Assembly: GCF_902459695.1 (NCBI RefSeq)
Contig: NZ_CABPRZ010000006.1
Span: forward strand, 1 to 64,000
Direction: 5' to 3'
DNA from: Pandoraea terrae
Lineage (GTDB): Bacteria > Pseudomonadota > Gammaproteobacteria > Burkholderiales > Burkholderiaceae
Length of the DNA: 64,000 bases
In this document: positions 18,726-28,454 of the stretch, one piece after another
Layout of the letters: every line of letters starts with the position of its first letter
Numbering within the stretch: position 1 is the first letter of the stretch
Translations under genes and position numbers: made by a program
The notes under the pieces: generated by a model
Databases searched by the model: none
The model's input: the letters and a program-made list of their open reading frames with translations, nothing else
What the model was told of the DNA's origin: nothing

Positions 18726-20324
18726 ATGCGAAAACTACGCACGCATACATCGACCGAGTTGCCTCCTCCAGTGGGCGAGATTGATGAAGGCGAACGGCGC
18801 TTCAGATCGTTCATAGATGCGATTCCCCATATCGTGTGGACAGCCAGGCCGGATGGCTGGGTCGACTACATCAACCAGCAGGCAGTCACCTTTACTGGAC
18901 TCACGATTGAGCAGATGCAAGGGGGGGGTTGGGAGCCCATAATCCACCCGGATGATTTGCAACCTTCCATCAATCGCTGGACGAGGGCCATCGAGAGGGG
19001 TGACGCTTTTGAAGCCGAATCCCGCATCAAAAGAGCCTCCGATGGCGTCCATCGATGGCACCTTGTACGCGCATTACCATTTAAAGACTCCAGTGGAAAT
19101 ATTGCAAAGTGGTTCGGCACCTGCACCGACATCGAGGACCAAAAGCAGGCGCAGGCCGCGGCCGAGCGAGCCAACCGCGCGAAATCGGATTTCCTCTCCA
19201 GCATGAGCCACGAGTTGCGCAGCCCGCTCAATGCGATCCTCGGTTTCGCGCAACTGCTGTCGTCCGACTCCCCACCGCCGACACCCTCGCAGCGGGCCGG
19301 CATCGATCAGATTCTGCGGGCCGGCTGGCATCTGCTCGAGCTGATCAATGAAGTTCTCGATCTCGCGAAGATCGAGTCCGGACAGGTGTCGCTGTCGCTG
19401 GAGCCGGTGTCGCTGGCCGACGCCATGCGCGAATGCCAAAGCATGACTGAGCCGCAGGCGCAACAGCGTGGCATTCGCATAAGCTTTCCCCGGTTCGACG
19501 TCCCTTGCTTTGTGCACGCCGACCGGACCCGCTTAAAACAGATTCTCATCAACCTGCTTTCGAACGCGATCAAATACAACCGCGAGCGGGGAACGGTTGA
19601 AGTGAAGTGCAGCATGCGCACGCCGGACCGCGTTCGCGTGAGCGTCCAGGACTCCGGTGCGGGATTGTCACCGGCACAGCTGGGACAGCTTTTCCAGCCA
19701 TTCAATCGTCTCGGACAGGAGGCCGGCGCCGAGGAAGGCACCGGCATCGGCCTCGTGGTGGCCAAGCGCCTGATCGAACTGATGGGCGGCGCAATTGGCG
19801 TGGAAAGTACGGTCGGCGCGGGAAGCGTGTTCTGGGTCGAAATGGACTCGGCGCCCGCCCCGCAAATCGCAGCGGCAGGCGCCGAACCCGCCGCGCCTGC
19901 CAAAGCGCCAGTCGAGGACGGCGTGTCGGTGCACACCCTGCTCTACGTCGAGGACAACCCTGCGAACCTGAAGCTTGTCGAGCAACTCATCGCGCGCCAC
20001 ACCGATATGCGCTTGCTGACCGCAGTGACGGGGCAACTTGGCGTCGAGCTTGCGCACACCGCTTTACCCGAGGTGATCGTGATGGACATCCATCTGCCCG
20101 ACATCAGCGGCGTCGAAGCCCTGAAAATTCTGCGCAAAGACCCGGCAACGGCGCATATCCCGGTCATTGCCCTCAGTGCGAGTGCCATGCCCGACGATAT
20201 CAAAAAAGGCATGAAGGCCGGATTCTTCCGCTACCTGACCAAACCGATCAAGCTCGATGAGTTCATGGACGCGTTGAGCGTGGCAATCGAATTCATGAAA
20301 CCGGGCGTTGATCAGCACCAGTGA
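18726..20324 (+). CDS. PAS hybrid sensor histidine kinase with receiver domain
   Basis: This 532-residue cytoplasmic sensor kinase has a PAS domain (about 26-140, IVWTARPDGWVDYIN), a HisKA domain with phospho-acceptor His162 (SSMSHELRSPLNAILGF), and an ATPase domain with N box NLLSNAIKYN and G boxes GAGLS and GTGIGL. A C-terminal receiver domain carries phospho-acceptor Asp454 (VIVMDIHLPDISG) and the switch Lys in RYLTKPIKLDEF. There is no membrane segment, so the signal is probably internal or a diffusible ligand. The response regulator gene follows 15 bp downstream. Confidence 0.93.
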   Translation: MRKLRTHTSTELPPPVGEIDEGERRFRSFIDAIPHIVWTARPDGWVDYINQQAVTFTGLTIEQMQGGGWEPIIHPDDLQPSINRWTRAIERGDAFEAESRIKRASDGVHRWHLVRALPFKDSSGNIAKWFGTCTDIEDQKQAQAAAERANRAKSDFLSSMSHELRSPLNAILGFAQLLSSDSPPPTPSQRAGIDQILRAGWHLLELINEVLDLAKIESGQVSLSLEPVSLADAMRECQSMTEPQAQQRGIRISFPRFDVPCFVHADRTRLKQILINLLSNAIKYNRERGTVEVKCSMRTPDRVRVSVQDSGAGLSPAQLGQLFQPFNRLGQEAGAEEGTGIGLVVAKRLIELMGGAIGVESTVGAGSVFWVEMDSAPAPQIAAAGAEPAAPAKAPVEDGVSVHTLLYVEDNPANLKLVEQLIARHTDMRLLTAVTGQLGVELAHTALPEVIVMDIHLPDISGVEALKILRKDPATAHIPVIALSASAMPDDIKKGMKAGFFRYLTKPIKLDEFMDALSVAIEFMKPGVDQHQ

Positions 20325-20339
20325 GACAGCCAGCGAGCC

Positions 20340-20834
20340 ATGATCGGAGCCTCCGACATCCTTAGCGCCAGCATCCTGGTCGTCGACGATCTGGAAGCCA
20401 ATGTTCTGCTGCTCGAGCAGATGCTGAGCGGTGCCGGCTATCTTGCCGGGGCTGCGACGATGGATCCGCACGCGGTGTGCGAGCTTAACCGAAAAAGCCG
20501 CTACGACCTGATCCTGCTCGATCTCCAGATGCCCGGCATGGATGGCTTCCAGGTGATGGAGGGTTTGAAGGAAATCGCGACGGACGGCTACCTTCCCGTC
20601 ATCGTCATCACCGCACAACCGGCTCACAAGCTGCGCGCGCTGCAAGTCGGCGCGAAGGATTTCGTCAGCAAACCGTTTGATCTGGTCGAGGTGCTGATAC
20701 GGGTTCGCAATATGCTGGAAGTGCGCCTGTTGCACAAGGAGTCACTGAATTTCGGCAAGGCGCTAGAGCAGACGGTGCGGGAAGTCGAGGCAAGCCGTGA
20801 GACGATCCGCGATCTTATCGTAGAGGCGCTTTAA
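20340..20834 (+). CDS. Single-domain response regulator (RpfG-like receiver)
   Basis: A receiver domain of about 125 residues has acidic pocket VVDD, phospho-acceptor Asp61 (LILLDLQMPGMDGF), Thr in VIVITAQ and Lys in DFVSKPFD. A C-terminal helix (ESLNFGKALEQTVREVEASR) resembles the linker that joins RpfG-type receivers to an HD-GYP output domain, but the protein stops there at 164 residues. Output is therefore by protein contact, or the gene is truncated. It probably pairs with the hybrid kinase upstream. Confidence 0.88.
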   Translation: MIGASDILSASILVVDDLEANVLLLEQMLSGAGYLAGAATMDPHAVCELNRKSRYDLILLDLQMPGMDGFQVMEGLKEIATDGYLPVIVITAQPAHKLRALQVGAKDFVSKPFDLVEVLIRVRNMLEVRLLHKESLNFGKALEQTVREVEASRETIRDLIVEAL

Positions 20835-20876
20835 CTCGTCTTCTCGATCATTGCAAGGGCGGACCAAGCGCCAACG

Positions 20877-21260
20877 TCAACATAAGCTTCTCGGTCCTTT
20901 CCGCGTCGTCGAGAGATCCGATGCGCGGCAAGCGTGGTAGCCATGAGTCGAAAGGATCGGTGTCGCCGGCTTTACCTTCCTCCGCGCAATCATCAGCATC
21001 CAGATCGCAGCAATGCGTTCAGCGACGAGAAGCCCGCAAGCCGCGATACCCAGGACCACATGATAGTGGCATCCGTGCCCGCCACGGCCTTCGTAGTGGC
21101 CAAGCCCCAAGTCCTGTTTCAGATCCTGGTAGTCACGTTCGATGCACCAGCGCATGTGAGCTTTGGCAACCAGCTCGCCCAGTGTCATGTCCGGCGGCAG
21201 CGAGGAAAGAAAGGGATTCAGCGTTTCAACATCGTCGACGGTCCTAATCACCCACTTCAT
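20877..21260 (-). pseudogene. IS701-family transposase remnant
   Basis: The minus strand carries MKWVIRTVDDVETLNPFL and the highly typical AHMRWCIERDYQDLKQDLGL and GHYEGRGGHGCHYHV of IS701-type DDE transposases. Only the C-terminal third is present, and the end after RRKVKPATP looks frameshifted. No inverted repeats were recognised. Confidence 0.75.
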
Positions 21261-21262
21261 CT

Positions 21263-21371
21263 GTTGTTAGGCGGTCCCGGCCTAAAGGTGGCACGCAAAC
21301 AGCTGGCTGACCTTGCCACGGAATTTGATGCGTGGAAAGCGATAACATTGAATGCCGATTACCCACAGTAA
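21263..21371 (+). pseudogene. C-terminal scrap of an unknown gene next to IS701 remnant
   Basis: The plus frame GGPGLKVARKQLADLATEF continues through DAWKAITLNADYPQ to a stop and has protein-like composition. Its 5' part is replaced by the IS701 remnant. I infer an original gene disrupted by that insertion; family unknown. Confidence 0.35.
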
Positions 21372-21623
21372 AGATCATCACACTCAGCTGTCCTCAGCGT
21401 ACCCTGTTCGACGAAACAGATGATCCGAAACGTTCAACGACGGCGCGGTTCTCGCTTGCTCGCGACCGCCGCCTGTGAGATCTTTTGACTTCAATTAGCA
21501 TCGACATGTAAAAGCACGCTCGCACGGCCCTGCGACATCGAGCCAACTCGAAAAACTGGTGGTGGCGCCGCGCGGCATTTCAACCGGCCATTCAAGCACG
21601 CCGCGAAAAAACTGGAACATTTC

Positions 21624-22697
21624 ATGAGCGACGAAACCCTCATCTCCCCCTTGGAAGACAGACCCGTTCTTGACTACCCTTGCGGCGAGCCTCCAGCACC
21701 TGGCTTGGCGACCGAAATTGCGTCCGGTGTCCTGTGGGTGCAAATGCCGATGCCTGGCAAGCTCAATCACATCAATCTGTGGGCACTGCGTGACCACAAC
21801 GGTTGGGCGGCCGTCGATGTCGGCCTGCAAACGAGCGAGACAGCTGCATCCTGGCGCAAGCTTTTTTCCCAAGGTGGCGCACTGGCGCAGAGCGGACTCA
21901 CACGTATCTTCGTGACGCACATGCATCTGGACCATATCGGCATGGCGGGCTGGCTCACCCGCAAGTTCGGTTGCCGGCTCTGGATAACGCGGCTCGAATA
22001 CCTCATGTGCCGAGTACTAACCGCGGACATCGGACGGGAAGCGCCGGACGACGGCGTTCAATTCTATCGGCGGGCAGGCTGGGACGACGACGCAATCGAG
22101 ACATATCGCGTCCGCTTCGGCGACTTCGGCAAGTTCGTTCACGCTTTGCCGGACAGCTACCGCCGGCTGCACGACGACGAGTTGCTCAATATTGGAGGAC
22201 GTCAATGGCAAGTAATCGTGGGAAACGGGCACTCGCCCGAACATGCCTGCTTCTACTGCGCCGAATTGAATCTATTGATCTCGGGGGATCAGGTCTTGCC
22301 ACGGATTTCGTCTAACGTATCTGTTTTCCCGACAGAGCCGGACGCCAATCCCATGGCTGACTGGCTGGCGTCGATCGAGAAGCTCAGGCAAAACGTTCCC
22401 GATGACGTGCTCGTGCTGCCGGCACACAACGAGCCGTTCCGAGGACTTCACGCACGCCTGGATTATCTCGCTCGGAGCGTACACGCCGCGCTCGATCGGC
22501 TACGGAATGCGCTCGTTCAACCGAAGCGCGCAGTGGATGTATTCGAGGAGCTTTTCTCCCGCCCGATAGGATCCGAGCCGGAACTGCTCCGTATGGCCAC
22601 CGGGGAGAGCGTTGCGCACCTGAACTACCTGCTGCACGGCGGCGAAGTCCATATGGAAGTCGGCCCGGACGGCTGTGCATGGTATCGGATGAAATAG
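21624..22697 (+). CDS. MBL-fold metallo-hydrolase
   Basis: This 357-residue metallo-beta-lactamase-fold hydrolase has the zinc motif HMHLDH (His99, His101, Asp103, His104), a further ligand His in VGNGHSPEHACFY, Asp in LLISGDQVLP and His in VLPAHNEPF. The C-terminal region (FEELFSRPIG to ATGESVAHLNYLLHGG) is like the glyoxalase II / RNase BN-type relatives often annotated next to acyl-CoA genes, where they may act as thioesterases. It faces the catabolic region across a convergent gap. Substrate is inferred only. Confidence 0.88.
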   Translation: MSDETLISPLEDRPVLDYPCGEPPAPGLATEIASGVLWVQMPMPGKLNHINLWALRDHNGWAAVDVGLQTSETAASWRKLFSQGGALAQSGLTRIFVTHMHLDHIGMAGWLTRKFGCRLWITRLEYLMCRVLTADIGREAPDDGVQFYRRAGWDDDAIETYRVRFGDFGKFVHALPDSYRRLHDDELLNIGGRQWQVIVGNGHSPEHACFYCAELNLLISGDQVLPRISSNVSVFPTEPDANPMADWLASIEKLRQNVPDDVLVLPAHNEPFRGLHARLDYLARSVHAALDRLRNALVQPKRAVDVFEELFSRPIGSEPELLRMATGESVAHLNYLLHGGEVHMEVGPDGCAWYRMK

Positions 22698-22917
22698 CCC
22701 CACCGCCCATGTGGGTCCTGCCAATGGGCGCGTCCACCCTGCTCTATTCAGCCGGGTGTTCCTGACGGGTTACGTCAAAGCGGCGAACCCGTATGCAAGT
22801 CCCAAGATCTGGAGTTCCTCAAAGCAGATAGCCGAAAGCTGCCTTTGCGGACCGTTCGGGGGAACGCTCATAATCCTTCCGAACGCGATGATGCAGTTGG
22901 CGCGGGGTCGCAGTAAA

Positions 22918-23085
22918 TCAACACGCGCGGATCGTCACGACAACTGGCCGCCCGAACTCGCAGCCGACGACCGCTCGCGACGACAGGTGTTCGATGCAGC
23001 CGTTTTCCGATTTGATCGCCTTGTGCGGCGTACGCACGGCACGCTCGACGCAAACCGATTTCTTGATCTCGCTGGTCGTGATCAT
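22918..23085 (-). CDS. Putative small protein downstream of acyl-CoA dehydrogenase
   Basis: The frame reads MITTSEIKKSVCVERAVR, then KSENGCIEHLSSRAVVGCEF and ends VVVTIRAC. It is Cys- and Val-rich and protein-like. The frame stays open upstream through a CLICGGEE stretch overlapping the dehydrogenase 3' end, so the start is uncertain. Function unknown. Confidence 0.35.
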   Translation of the reverse strand: MITTSEIKKSVCVERAVRTPHKAIKSENGCIEHLSSRAVVGCEFGRPVVVTIRAC

Positions 23086-23117
23086 CTGGAAGTCGATGCG
23101 CTCTTCTCCCCCGCAAA

Positions 23118-24905
23118 TCAGGCAGTCGCACCGCGCAAGGCATCGTCCGTACTCAGCACATCGGTGCCCGATTCGATGCAGGCACGATGCGTCGCGACCC
23201 GTGGGAGCATCTTGTCGAAGTAGAACCTGGCCGTCTGGAGCTTCGCACGGTAAAAGGCCGGATCCTCGCAACCCGAGGCGAGCTTGCGCACAGCTATCGC
23301 CGCCGTTTGCGCCCACAGGTATCCCAGGGTCACATAGCCCGAGAGCATCAGGTAATCCACTCCAACGGCACCGACCAGTCCTGCGTCGGCGCCGGCTTCT
23401 CGCCCGAGCTCGTCAGTCAGTTCGCGCCACATCGTCGCGGCTCGCTGCAAACGCTGCTGCAGGCTCGCGATCTCCTCGGACACGGCGGTATCGCAGAACG
23501 CCTGAATCTCATCGATGAAGCGGTCGAGCACAGCACGATTCGGCCCCAGCACCTTGCGGCCGAGCAGATCCATGCCCTGGATACCGGTCGTGCCCTCGTA
23601 GATGCGCGTAATGCGCACATCGCGAAAACGTTGCTCGACTCCCGATTCCTTGATGTATCCATGACCGCCAAAGATCTGGATGGCAAGGTCCGTGGCCTCG
23701 CTCGCCAGCTCGGTCAACAAACCTTTGGCGATGGGGGTGAGCAGTGCGAGGCGCTGTTCGGCTTCGTCGCGCGAGACAGCATCGCCGCTATCGACAACGT
23801 CGACCCATTTCCCGCAGAGATGCACCAGCGCGCGGCCACCCTCAGCAATGGCCCGTTGGGTCAGCAGCATGCGGCGCACGTCCGGATGAGCCACCAGCGG
23901 GTCGGCAGGCTCACGCATACCTCCAGGTGCGCGGCCTTGCAACCGCGTGTGCGCGTACGCCAAGCTTTCCTGATAAGCCGCCTCAGCCTGCGCAACGCCC
24001 TGAAGGGCAACGCCCACACGTGACTTGTTGACGAAAACGAACATGCAGTTCAGGCCGCGGTTGGGCTTCCCCACCAGCCAGCCTTCGGCGCCGTCAAAAG
24101 ACATCGCGCAGGTCGCGGCGCCTTTCAGACCCATCTTGTCTTCGATGGACAAGCAGTGCACATTGTTGACCTCCCCCAGCGAGCCATCCGCAGCAGGCAG
24201 CCGCTTGGGCACCACGAACAGCGAAATGCCTCGCGTTCCGGGCGGCGCATCGGGCAACCGTGCGAGGATCAGATGTACGATATTGTCCGCCCAATCACTC
24301 TCGCCGGACGAGATGAACATCTTGTTGCCATAGATGCGATACCGCCCGTTCCCGGCTGGCTCGGCGCGCGTGCGGACGAGATTCAGATCCGATCCACATT
24401 GCGGTTCGGTCAGGCACATGGTGCCGATCCATTCGCCGCTGACCAGCCCAGGCACAAACGCATCCACTTGTTCGCGTTCGGCGTGGCTACGCAGCGTTCT
24501 GATGGCACCGTCATTGAGCAGCCCGTAAATACACCATGCCTGGTTGGCACTGTGAAGAAACTCATCACTGGCAAGCTTGAGGGAAAACTGCACCGGCTGA
24601 CCGCCGTACTCTTCCGCATGACCCAGCCGCGGCCAGCCCGCATCGACATACTGCTTATAGGCTTCCTTGAAGCCTGCGGGCGCCGTCACCTTGCCGTTGT
24701 CCCAGTGTGCCCCCTCGCGATCGCCCGTGCTGTTAAGAGGCAACAGTACACGCTCGGCAAACTTGCCGATCGCCTCGAGAATCATCGGCGCCTCGTCGTC
24801 GCCGAGCCCCTGGGCTACGGACATGGCCTGAGGATAGGGGAAATTGCCATGAAGCTCGCACAGCGAAAACAACACGTCGCGGATCGGCGCTCGATAGTTC
24901 TGCAT
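23118..24905 (-). CDS. Acyl-CoA dehydrogenase with C-terminal extension (FadE-like)
   Basis: This FAD enzyme introduces the 2,3-double bond into acyl-CoA. It has 595 residues, the size of the FadE group with an extra C-terminal domain. It opens MQNYRAPIRDVLFSLCEL, typical of the group. TMCLTEPQCGSDLNLVRT and MFISSGESDWADNIVHL form the FAD/substrate region, and RIYEGTTGIQ holds the Glu of the active site. The enoyl-CoA hydratase gene lies 17 bp upstream on the same strand, so the two should be co-transcribed. Confidence 0.95.
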   Translation of the reverse strand: MQNYRAPIRDVLFSLCELHGNFPYPQAMSVAQGLGDDEAPMILEAIGKFAERVLLPLNSTGDREGAHWDNGKVTAPAGFKEAYKQYVDAGWPRLGHAEEYGGQPVQFSLKLASDEFLHSANQAWCIYGLLNDGAIRTLRSHAEREQVDAFVPGLVSGEWIGTMCLTEPQCGSDLNLVRTRAEPAGNGRYRIYGNKMFISSGESDWADNIVHLILARLPDAPPGTRGISLFVVPKRLPAADGSLGEVNNVHCLSIEDKMGLKGAATCAMSFDGAEGWLVGKPNRGLNCMFVFVNKSRVGVALQGVAQAEAAYQESLAYAHTRLQGRAPGGMREPADPLVAHPDVRRMLLTQRAIAEGGRALVHLCGKWVDVVDSGDAVSRDEAEQRLALLTPIAKGLLTELASEATDLAIQIFGGHGYIKESGVEQRFRDVRITRIYEGTTGIQGMDLLGRKVLGPNRAVLDRFIDEIQAFCDTAVSEEIASLQQRLQRAATMWRELTDELGREAGADAGLVGAVGVDYLMLSGYVTLGYLWAQTAAIAVRKLASGCEDPAFYRAKLQTARFYFDKMLPRVATHRACIESGTDVLSTDDALRGATA

Positions 24906-24922
24906 TGCTTGACTCCTATTGT

Positions 24923-25705
24923 TCAGCGTCCGGTGAAGACCGGTTGACGTTTTTCCAGAAATGCGCGGATCCCCTCCTTCGCATCCTCGCTGCGCACGAG
25001 TCGGTTCTGCAGCGCGGCCTCGTAGGAAATCGCATCGTCGAGCTCCATCTTCATGACCTTGCGCAGCACCTGCTTGGCGTAACGCAGGGCGAGCGGCGCC
25101 CTCTGCGCCAGCTGCTCGGCCAGCGCTCGAGCCTCCTTCAACAGCACATCGGTGGGCACGACCCGATTGGCAAGCCCCAGATTCACGCACCGTTCCGCCG
25201 AAAGCCGTTCGCCCATCGCGATCAGCTCGTAAGCACGCTTGCTGCCAAGGTGGTTGATCAACTGCCAAGTGGCGCCGCCATCCGGAATGAGACCGATCGC
25301 ACTGAACGCCTGGTGGATGCACGCATTCTCGGCCATGAGCACCATGTCGCAGGCCAAGGCATACCCGCTGGCGACGCCCGACGCCGCGCCATTGATCGCG
25401 GCCAGGAACGGCTTGGGCGCCTGCGTGATCGCCAAGATGCCCGGCTTGAACTCGTCCTCGATCGCGAACTGCGGAAGAAAGTCGGCAGAGACCTCTTCCG
25501 TGAGATCGGCACCTGCGGAGAAATGACGGCCTGCGCCGGTCAGGATCGCCACGCGAACGCCATCGTCGTTCGAAGCCGCCTCAATCGCGGCAATCAATTC
25601 CCGCCGCATCTGCGCGTTGAACGCATTCGACGCGGACGGCCTGTTCAGCGTGATGGTCGCGACGCGGTTCGCGACCTCGTATAACACGGTTTGGTATTGG
25701 CTCAT
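24923..25705 (-). CDS. Enoyl-CoA hydratase/isomerase family protein
   Basis: This 260-residue crotonase-fold protein should hydrate the enoyl-CoA made by the dehydrogenase encoded next to it. The CoA-binding segment GAGRHFSAGADLTEE and oxyanion-hole region INGAASGVASGYALACDM are clear. In place of the first catalytic Glu of true hydratases the alignment shows a small/hydrophobic residue, so isomerase or other crotonase activity is possible. The ATG at 25705 is chosen because GGAA lies 9 nt upstream; an overlapping ATG at 25711 is too close to it. Confidence 0.9.
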   Translation of the reverse strand: MSQYQTVLYEVANRVATITLNRPSASNAFNAQMRRELIAAIEAASNDDGVRVAILTGAGRHFSAGADLTEEVSADFLPQFAIEDEFKPGILAITQAPKPFLAAINGAASGVASGYALACDMVLMAENACIHQAFSAIGLIPDGGATWQLINHLGSKRAYELIAMGERLSAERCVNLGLANRVVPTDVLLKEARALAEQLAQRAPLALRYAKQVLRKVMKMELDDAISYEAALQNRLVRSEDAKEGIRAFLEKRQPVFTGR

Positions 25706-26060
25706 GATCATTTTCCGGAAGCTCAAGTAGCATAGGAAGCGCGCCAGGCGGCCGCAATGACCGGGTTGAACGAACGAGTTGACGCCGCGCGACTGTCCAC
25801 CATCACACGGAAATTTCCGTGCAGGGATTGGACAGCGCCAGCCTTGTCCACACCTCCCCGATCGATTTCTTTCCGAAGGGCCGCTCGGCGCGACTGAACG
25901 CAAATGCTGCCTTCGCCACGCAGCTTCACGCGGCTGACACGCTCTAGAGCATCGAAGGCCCCGCAATTTCGTCACCTAACGTCAACTGGTTTGCCCCGCG
26001 CGGACATTTGCGCCGGCGCGCTCGATGGCATCCTAGTCATCCAAATCCTTTGGAGCTTCA
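25706..26060. other. Divergent intergenic region
   Basis: About 355 bp lie between the divergent hydratase and SDR genes. A minus-strand frame of 68 codons (25723-25929) is possible but has no motif. I see no copy of the ACTGTCAT palindrome here, unlike other promoters of the region. Confidence 0.4.
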
Positions 26061-27032
26061 ATGCTCAGCTCTTCGTTCGGCTTGCCCCAGGGAGCGACTC
26101 TTACTGCCGAGGAAGTATGCGCTGGCATTCGGCTACACGGGAAACTCGCCGTCATCACGGGCGCATCGACAGGCCTCGGCAAGGAGACGGCCCGCGCCCT
26201 CGCGCTGGCTGGCGCCCATGTCTTTCTCGGCGGGCGCGACGAGCAGGCCCTGATGACCGCCAAACGGGACATTTCAACGTTTTCCCTGTCGACGGAAATC
26301 AGCGTACACCGACTCGATCTCATGTCGGCGTCAAGCGTCTGCGCGTTCACCAAGGCCGTGGAGTCGCTTGGCCGCCCAGTCGACATTCTCATCTGCAACG
26401 CCGGCATCATGGCCTGTCCACTCTGGCGCAGCGAAACCGGGATTGAAGCACAGTTCATGACGAATTACGTGGGGCATGCGCTCCTGACGAGTCGGCTATG
26501 TCCCTTGCTGAGATCTGCCGGACGGGCCCGATTCGTGTCTCTCAGCTCTTGCGCGCATCACTTGGCTTCCGTGGACCTGGCGGATCTGTCCTACCGACAT
26601 CGAGCCTATGACCGCTGGAGCGCTTATGGCCAATCCAAGACTGCTGCTGCCCTGCTGGCCGTGCAAGTCTACCGGAAGCTCGGACAGGACGGTGTCACGG
26701 CGCTGACGGTCCATCCGGGGATGTCGAAGACGGAGCTGGGACGCTTTCTACTTGAAGAAGAGAAAGCAGCGATGGCCCAACTCACCTGTTCGGTGGGTTC
26801 CACATCGCTGTGGAAATCCGCTGCAGCCGGCGCCGCCACGAGTGTCTGGGCCGCCACCGCGGCCGAGTTCGAGGGCGTGGGCCCGGCGTACCTGGAGGAC
26901 TGCGCCGTCGCGCCGCTAATCACGCAACCCAACTTCCAATATGGCGTGATGCCCTACGCACTGGATGAAACCCTTGCGCAGGATTTGTGGCACGCCACGG
27001 AGCAATTGCTCGGCACCACGCTTCCCCTTTGA
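26061..27032 (+). CDS. Short-chain dehydrogenase, retinol dehydrogenase/WWOX-like
   Basis: This 323-residue NAD(P)-dependent oxidoreductase is longer than classical SDRs, as in the protochlorophyllide reductase/retinol dehydrogenase-like group. The cofactor motif is TGASTGLG (33-40), then CNAG at 112-115, the catalytic Ser in VSLSSCAHH and Tyr189/Lys193 in YGQSK. It probably interconverts an alcohol and a ketone. Its position between the acyl-CoA genes and the AraC regulator suggests a role in making the ketone substrate for the Baeyer-Villiger enzymes (inferred). Confidence 0.88.
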   Translation: MLSSSFGLPQGATLTAEEVCAGIRLHGKLAVITGASTGLGKETARALALAGAHVFLGGRDEQALMTAKRDISTFSLSTEISVHRLDLMSASSVCAFTKAVESLGRPVDILICNAGIMACPLWRSETGIEAQFMTNYVGHALLTSRLCPLLRSAGRARFVSLSSCAHHLASVDLADLSYRHRAYDRWSAYGQSKTAAALLAVQVYRKLGQDGVTALTVHPGMSKTELGRFLLEEEKAAMAQLTCSVGSTSLWKSAAAGAATSVWAATAAEFEGVGPAYLEDCAVAPLITQPNFQYGVMPYALDETLAQDLWHATEQLLGTTLPL

Positions 27033-27180
27033 CACGGGAAGAATCCGCGTGAGCGTTTTCCTTCGTCACCGGGAAGATGTGGCCGTCGATCGCTCCTCTG
27101 AAATCACCAACCGGGGACAGGTCGTCCCCTCCCGCCCTGCAAGCCACTGCGGGTTTCACCCTATGGGTTCATCACGAGTT

Positions 27181-27197
27181 ACTGGCACAATGACAGT
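27181..27197. promoter_or_regulatory. Operator palindrome, site 1
   Basis: ACTGGCACAATGACAGT matches the regional palindrome (arms ACTGtCAT / ATGACAGT) with two mismatches in the left arm. It lies 38 bp before the AraC start. Confidence 0.6.
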
Positions 27198-27235
27198 TAT
27201 TGATCACAAGCGATCGCAATGCTGGAGAATTGAAA

Positions 27236-28345
27236 ATGCAGGCGATGGCAGTCCCCCCCGTGAAAACGGTACCAATTTGCTTTCTCCGCTCGGCAGTCCG
27301 CCACGCAGCAGCAAGAGGTGACGACGTTCAAGCGCTGCTGCGCGCTATCGAAATCGACCCCGCGCTGTTGGAGGACGACAACGCTCGTGTCCCGTTGACG
27401 CGATACGCCGCGCTGCATGTGGCGGCCGCGCGCGCGATGAACGACGAATCGCTAGGTTATGCAGCGCTGCCGTCCAAGGTCGGCACCTGGCAGATGGCTT
27501 GCTTGAGTTCAGTACACCCTGGCCCGATTGGCCATGCGCTTGGCAGGATGTGCAAGTTCTACCGGGTCCTCGAGCGTGGACTGTCTCCGCAGCTTGTCGT
27601 CGAAGGCGATGATGCCCTCATTGAGATCGTGGGGCCGGACTCCGATCCGCTCCGGGATCTCTATGCCTACGAGATGACCTTTGTGGTTATGTGGCGCTTC
27701 GTCTCATGGCTGCTCAAACGTCCGCTGCAGCTAATCTCAGTAACGCTGCCGCATGATGCGCCGCACCATCTTGCGGAGTATCGCTGGATGTTCCCGGGCG
27801 CTGAGGTTTCGTTCCGCAAGCCGCGCGCCGCACTGCGCTTTGACCGGTCGATCCTGGACCTGCCGGTACGACGCGACGAGCGCGAGTTGCATCAGCTGCT
27901 GCTGAACGACGTAGGCGAGATCCTCGTTGGGATGACCGACACCGCTACTTGGGCGGACCGGATCCGCACGCTGCTGACCAGTAAGCTGCCCTGGCTGCCC
28001 GAATTCGAGCAGGTAGCCGCACAGTTCTCCATCCATCCGCAGACGCTGCGGCGGCGTTTGGCGCACGAGGGCTTGGCCTTTAGCACGATCAAAGATCAGG
28101 TGCGCTGCGAGGCGGCCAAATACTACCTTGAAAAACAGGCCCTTTCCATCGAAGAGGTCGCATATCGATCGGGTTTCTCCGAAGCCAGTAGCCTGATCCG
28201 CGCCTTCCATCGCTGGACAGGGATGACGCCGTGTACCTATGCGCAGTCTCAACGTACCCGTAGCGTAAGCGCCCAACAGGGAGCACTTGCAGCAGCCGCG
28301 AGAGCAGCGCCGAACACCGTGAGCGCTGCTTTCCTGACGGGTTGA
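27236..28345 (+). CDS. AraC-family transcriptional regulator (OruR-type)
   Basis: This 369-residue regulator has the arabinose-binding-type N-terminal domain (LLRAIEIDPALLEDDNARV and HPGPIGHALGRM) and a C-terminal AraC DNA-binding domain with two helix-turn-helices (SIHPQTLRRRLAHEGLAF; LSIEEVAYRSGFSEASSLI followed by FHRWTGMTP). Such regulators activate catabolic genes in response to substrate. The ATG at 27236 has GGAG 9 nt upstream. A palindrome shared with neighbouring promoters lies just ahead, so its own expression is probably under the regional repressor. Confidence 0.92.
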   Translation: MQAMAVPPVKTVPICFLRSAVRHAAARGDDVQALLRAIEIDPALLEDDNARVPLTRYAALHVAAARAMNDESLGYAALPSKVGTWQMACLSSVHPGPIGHALGRMCKFYRVLERGLSPQLVVEGDDALIEIVGPDSDPLRDLYAYEMTFVVMWRFVSWLLKRPLQLISVTLPHDAPHHLAEYRWMFPGAEVSFRKPRAALRFDRSILDLPVRRDERELHQLLLNDVGEILVGMTDTATWADRIRTLLTSKLPWLPEFEQVAAQFSIHPQTLRRRLAHEGLAFSTIKDQVRCEAAKYYLEKQALSIEEVAYRSGFSEASSLIRAFHRWTGMTPCTYAQSQRTRSVSAQQGALAAAARAAPNTVSAAFLTG

Positions 28346-28454
28346 GGCGTGAGTGCGGTCCGAGGCGAAGAACGCATCCCTCGTGCTCGCCCCGGAGCTG
28401 CCGCCCATCTTGGACGCGCCGCCGTCCTTGGACCCGAGCGACGCGGTACTGTCC

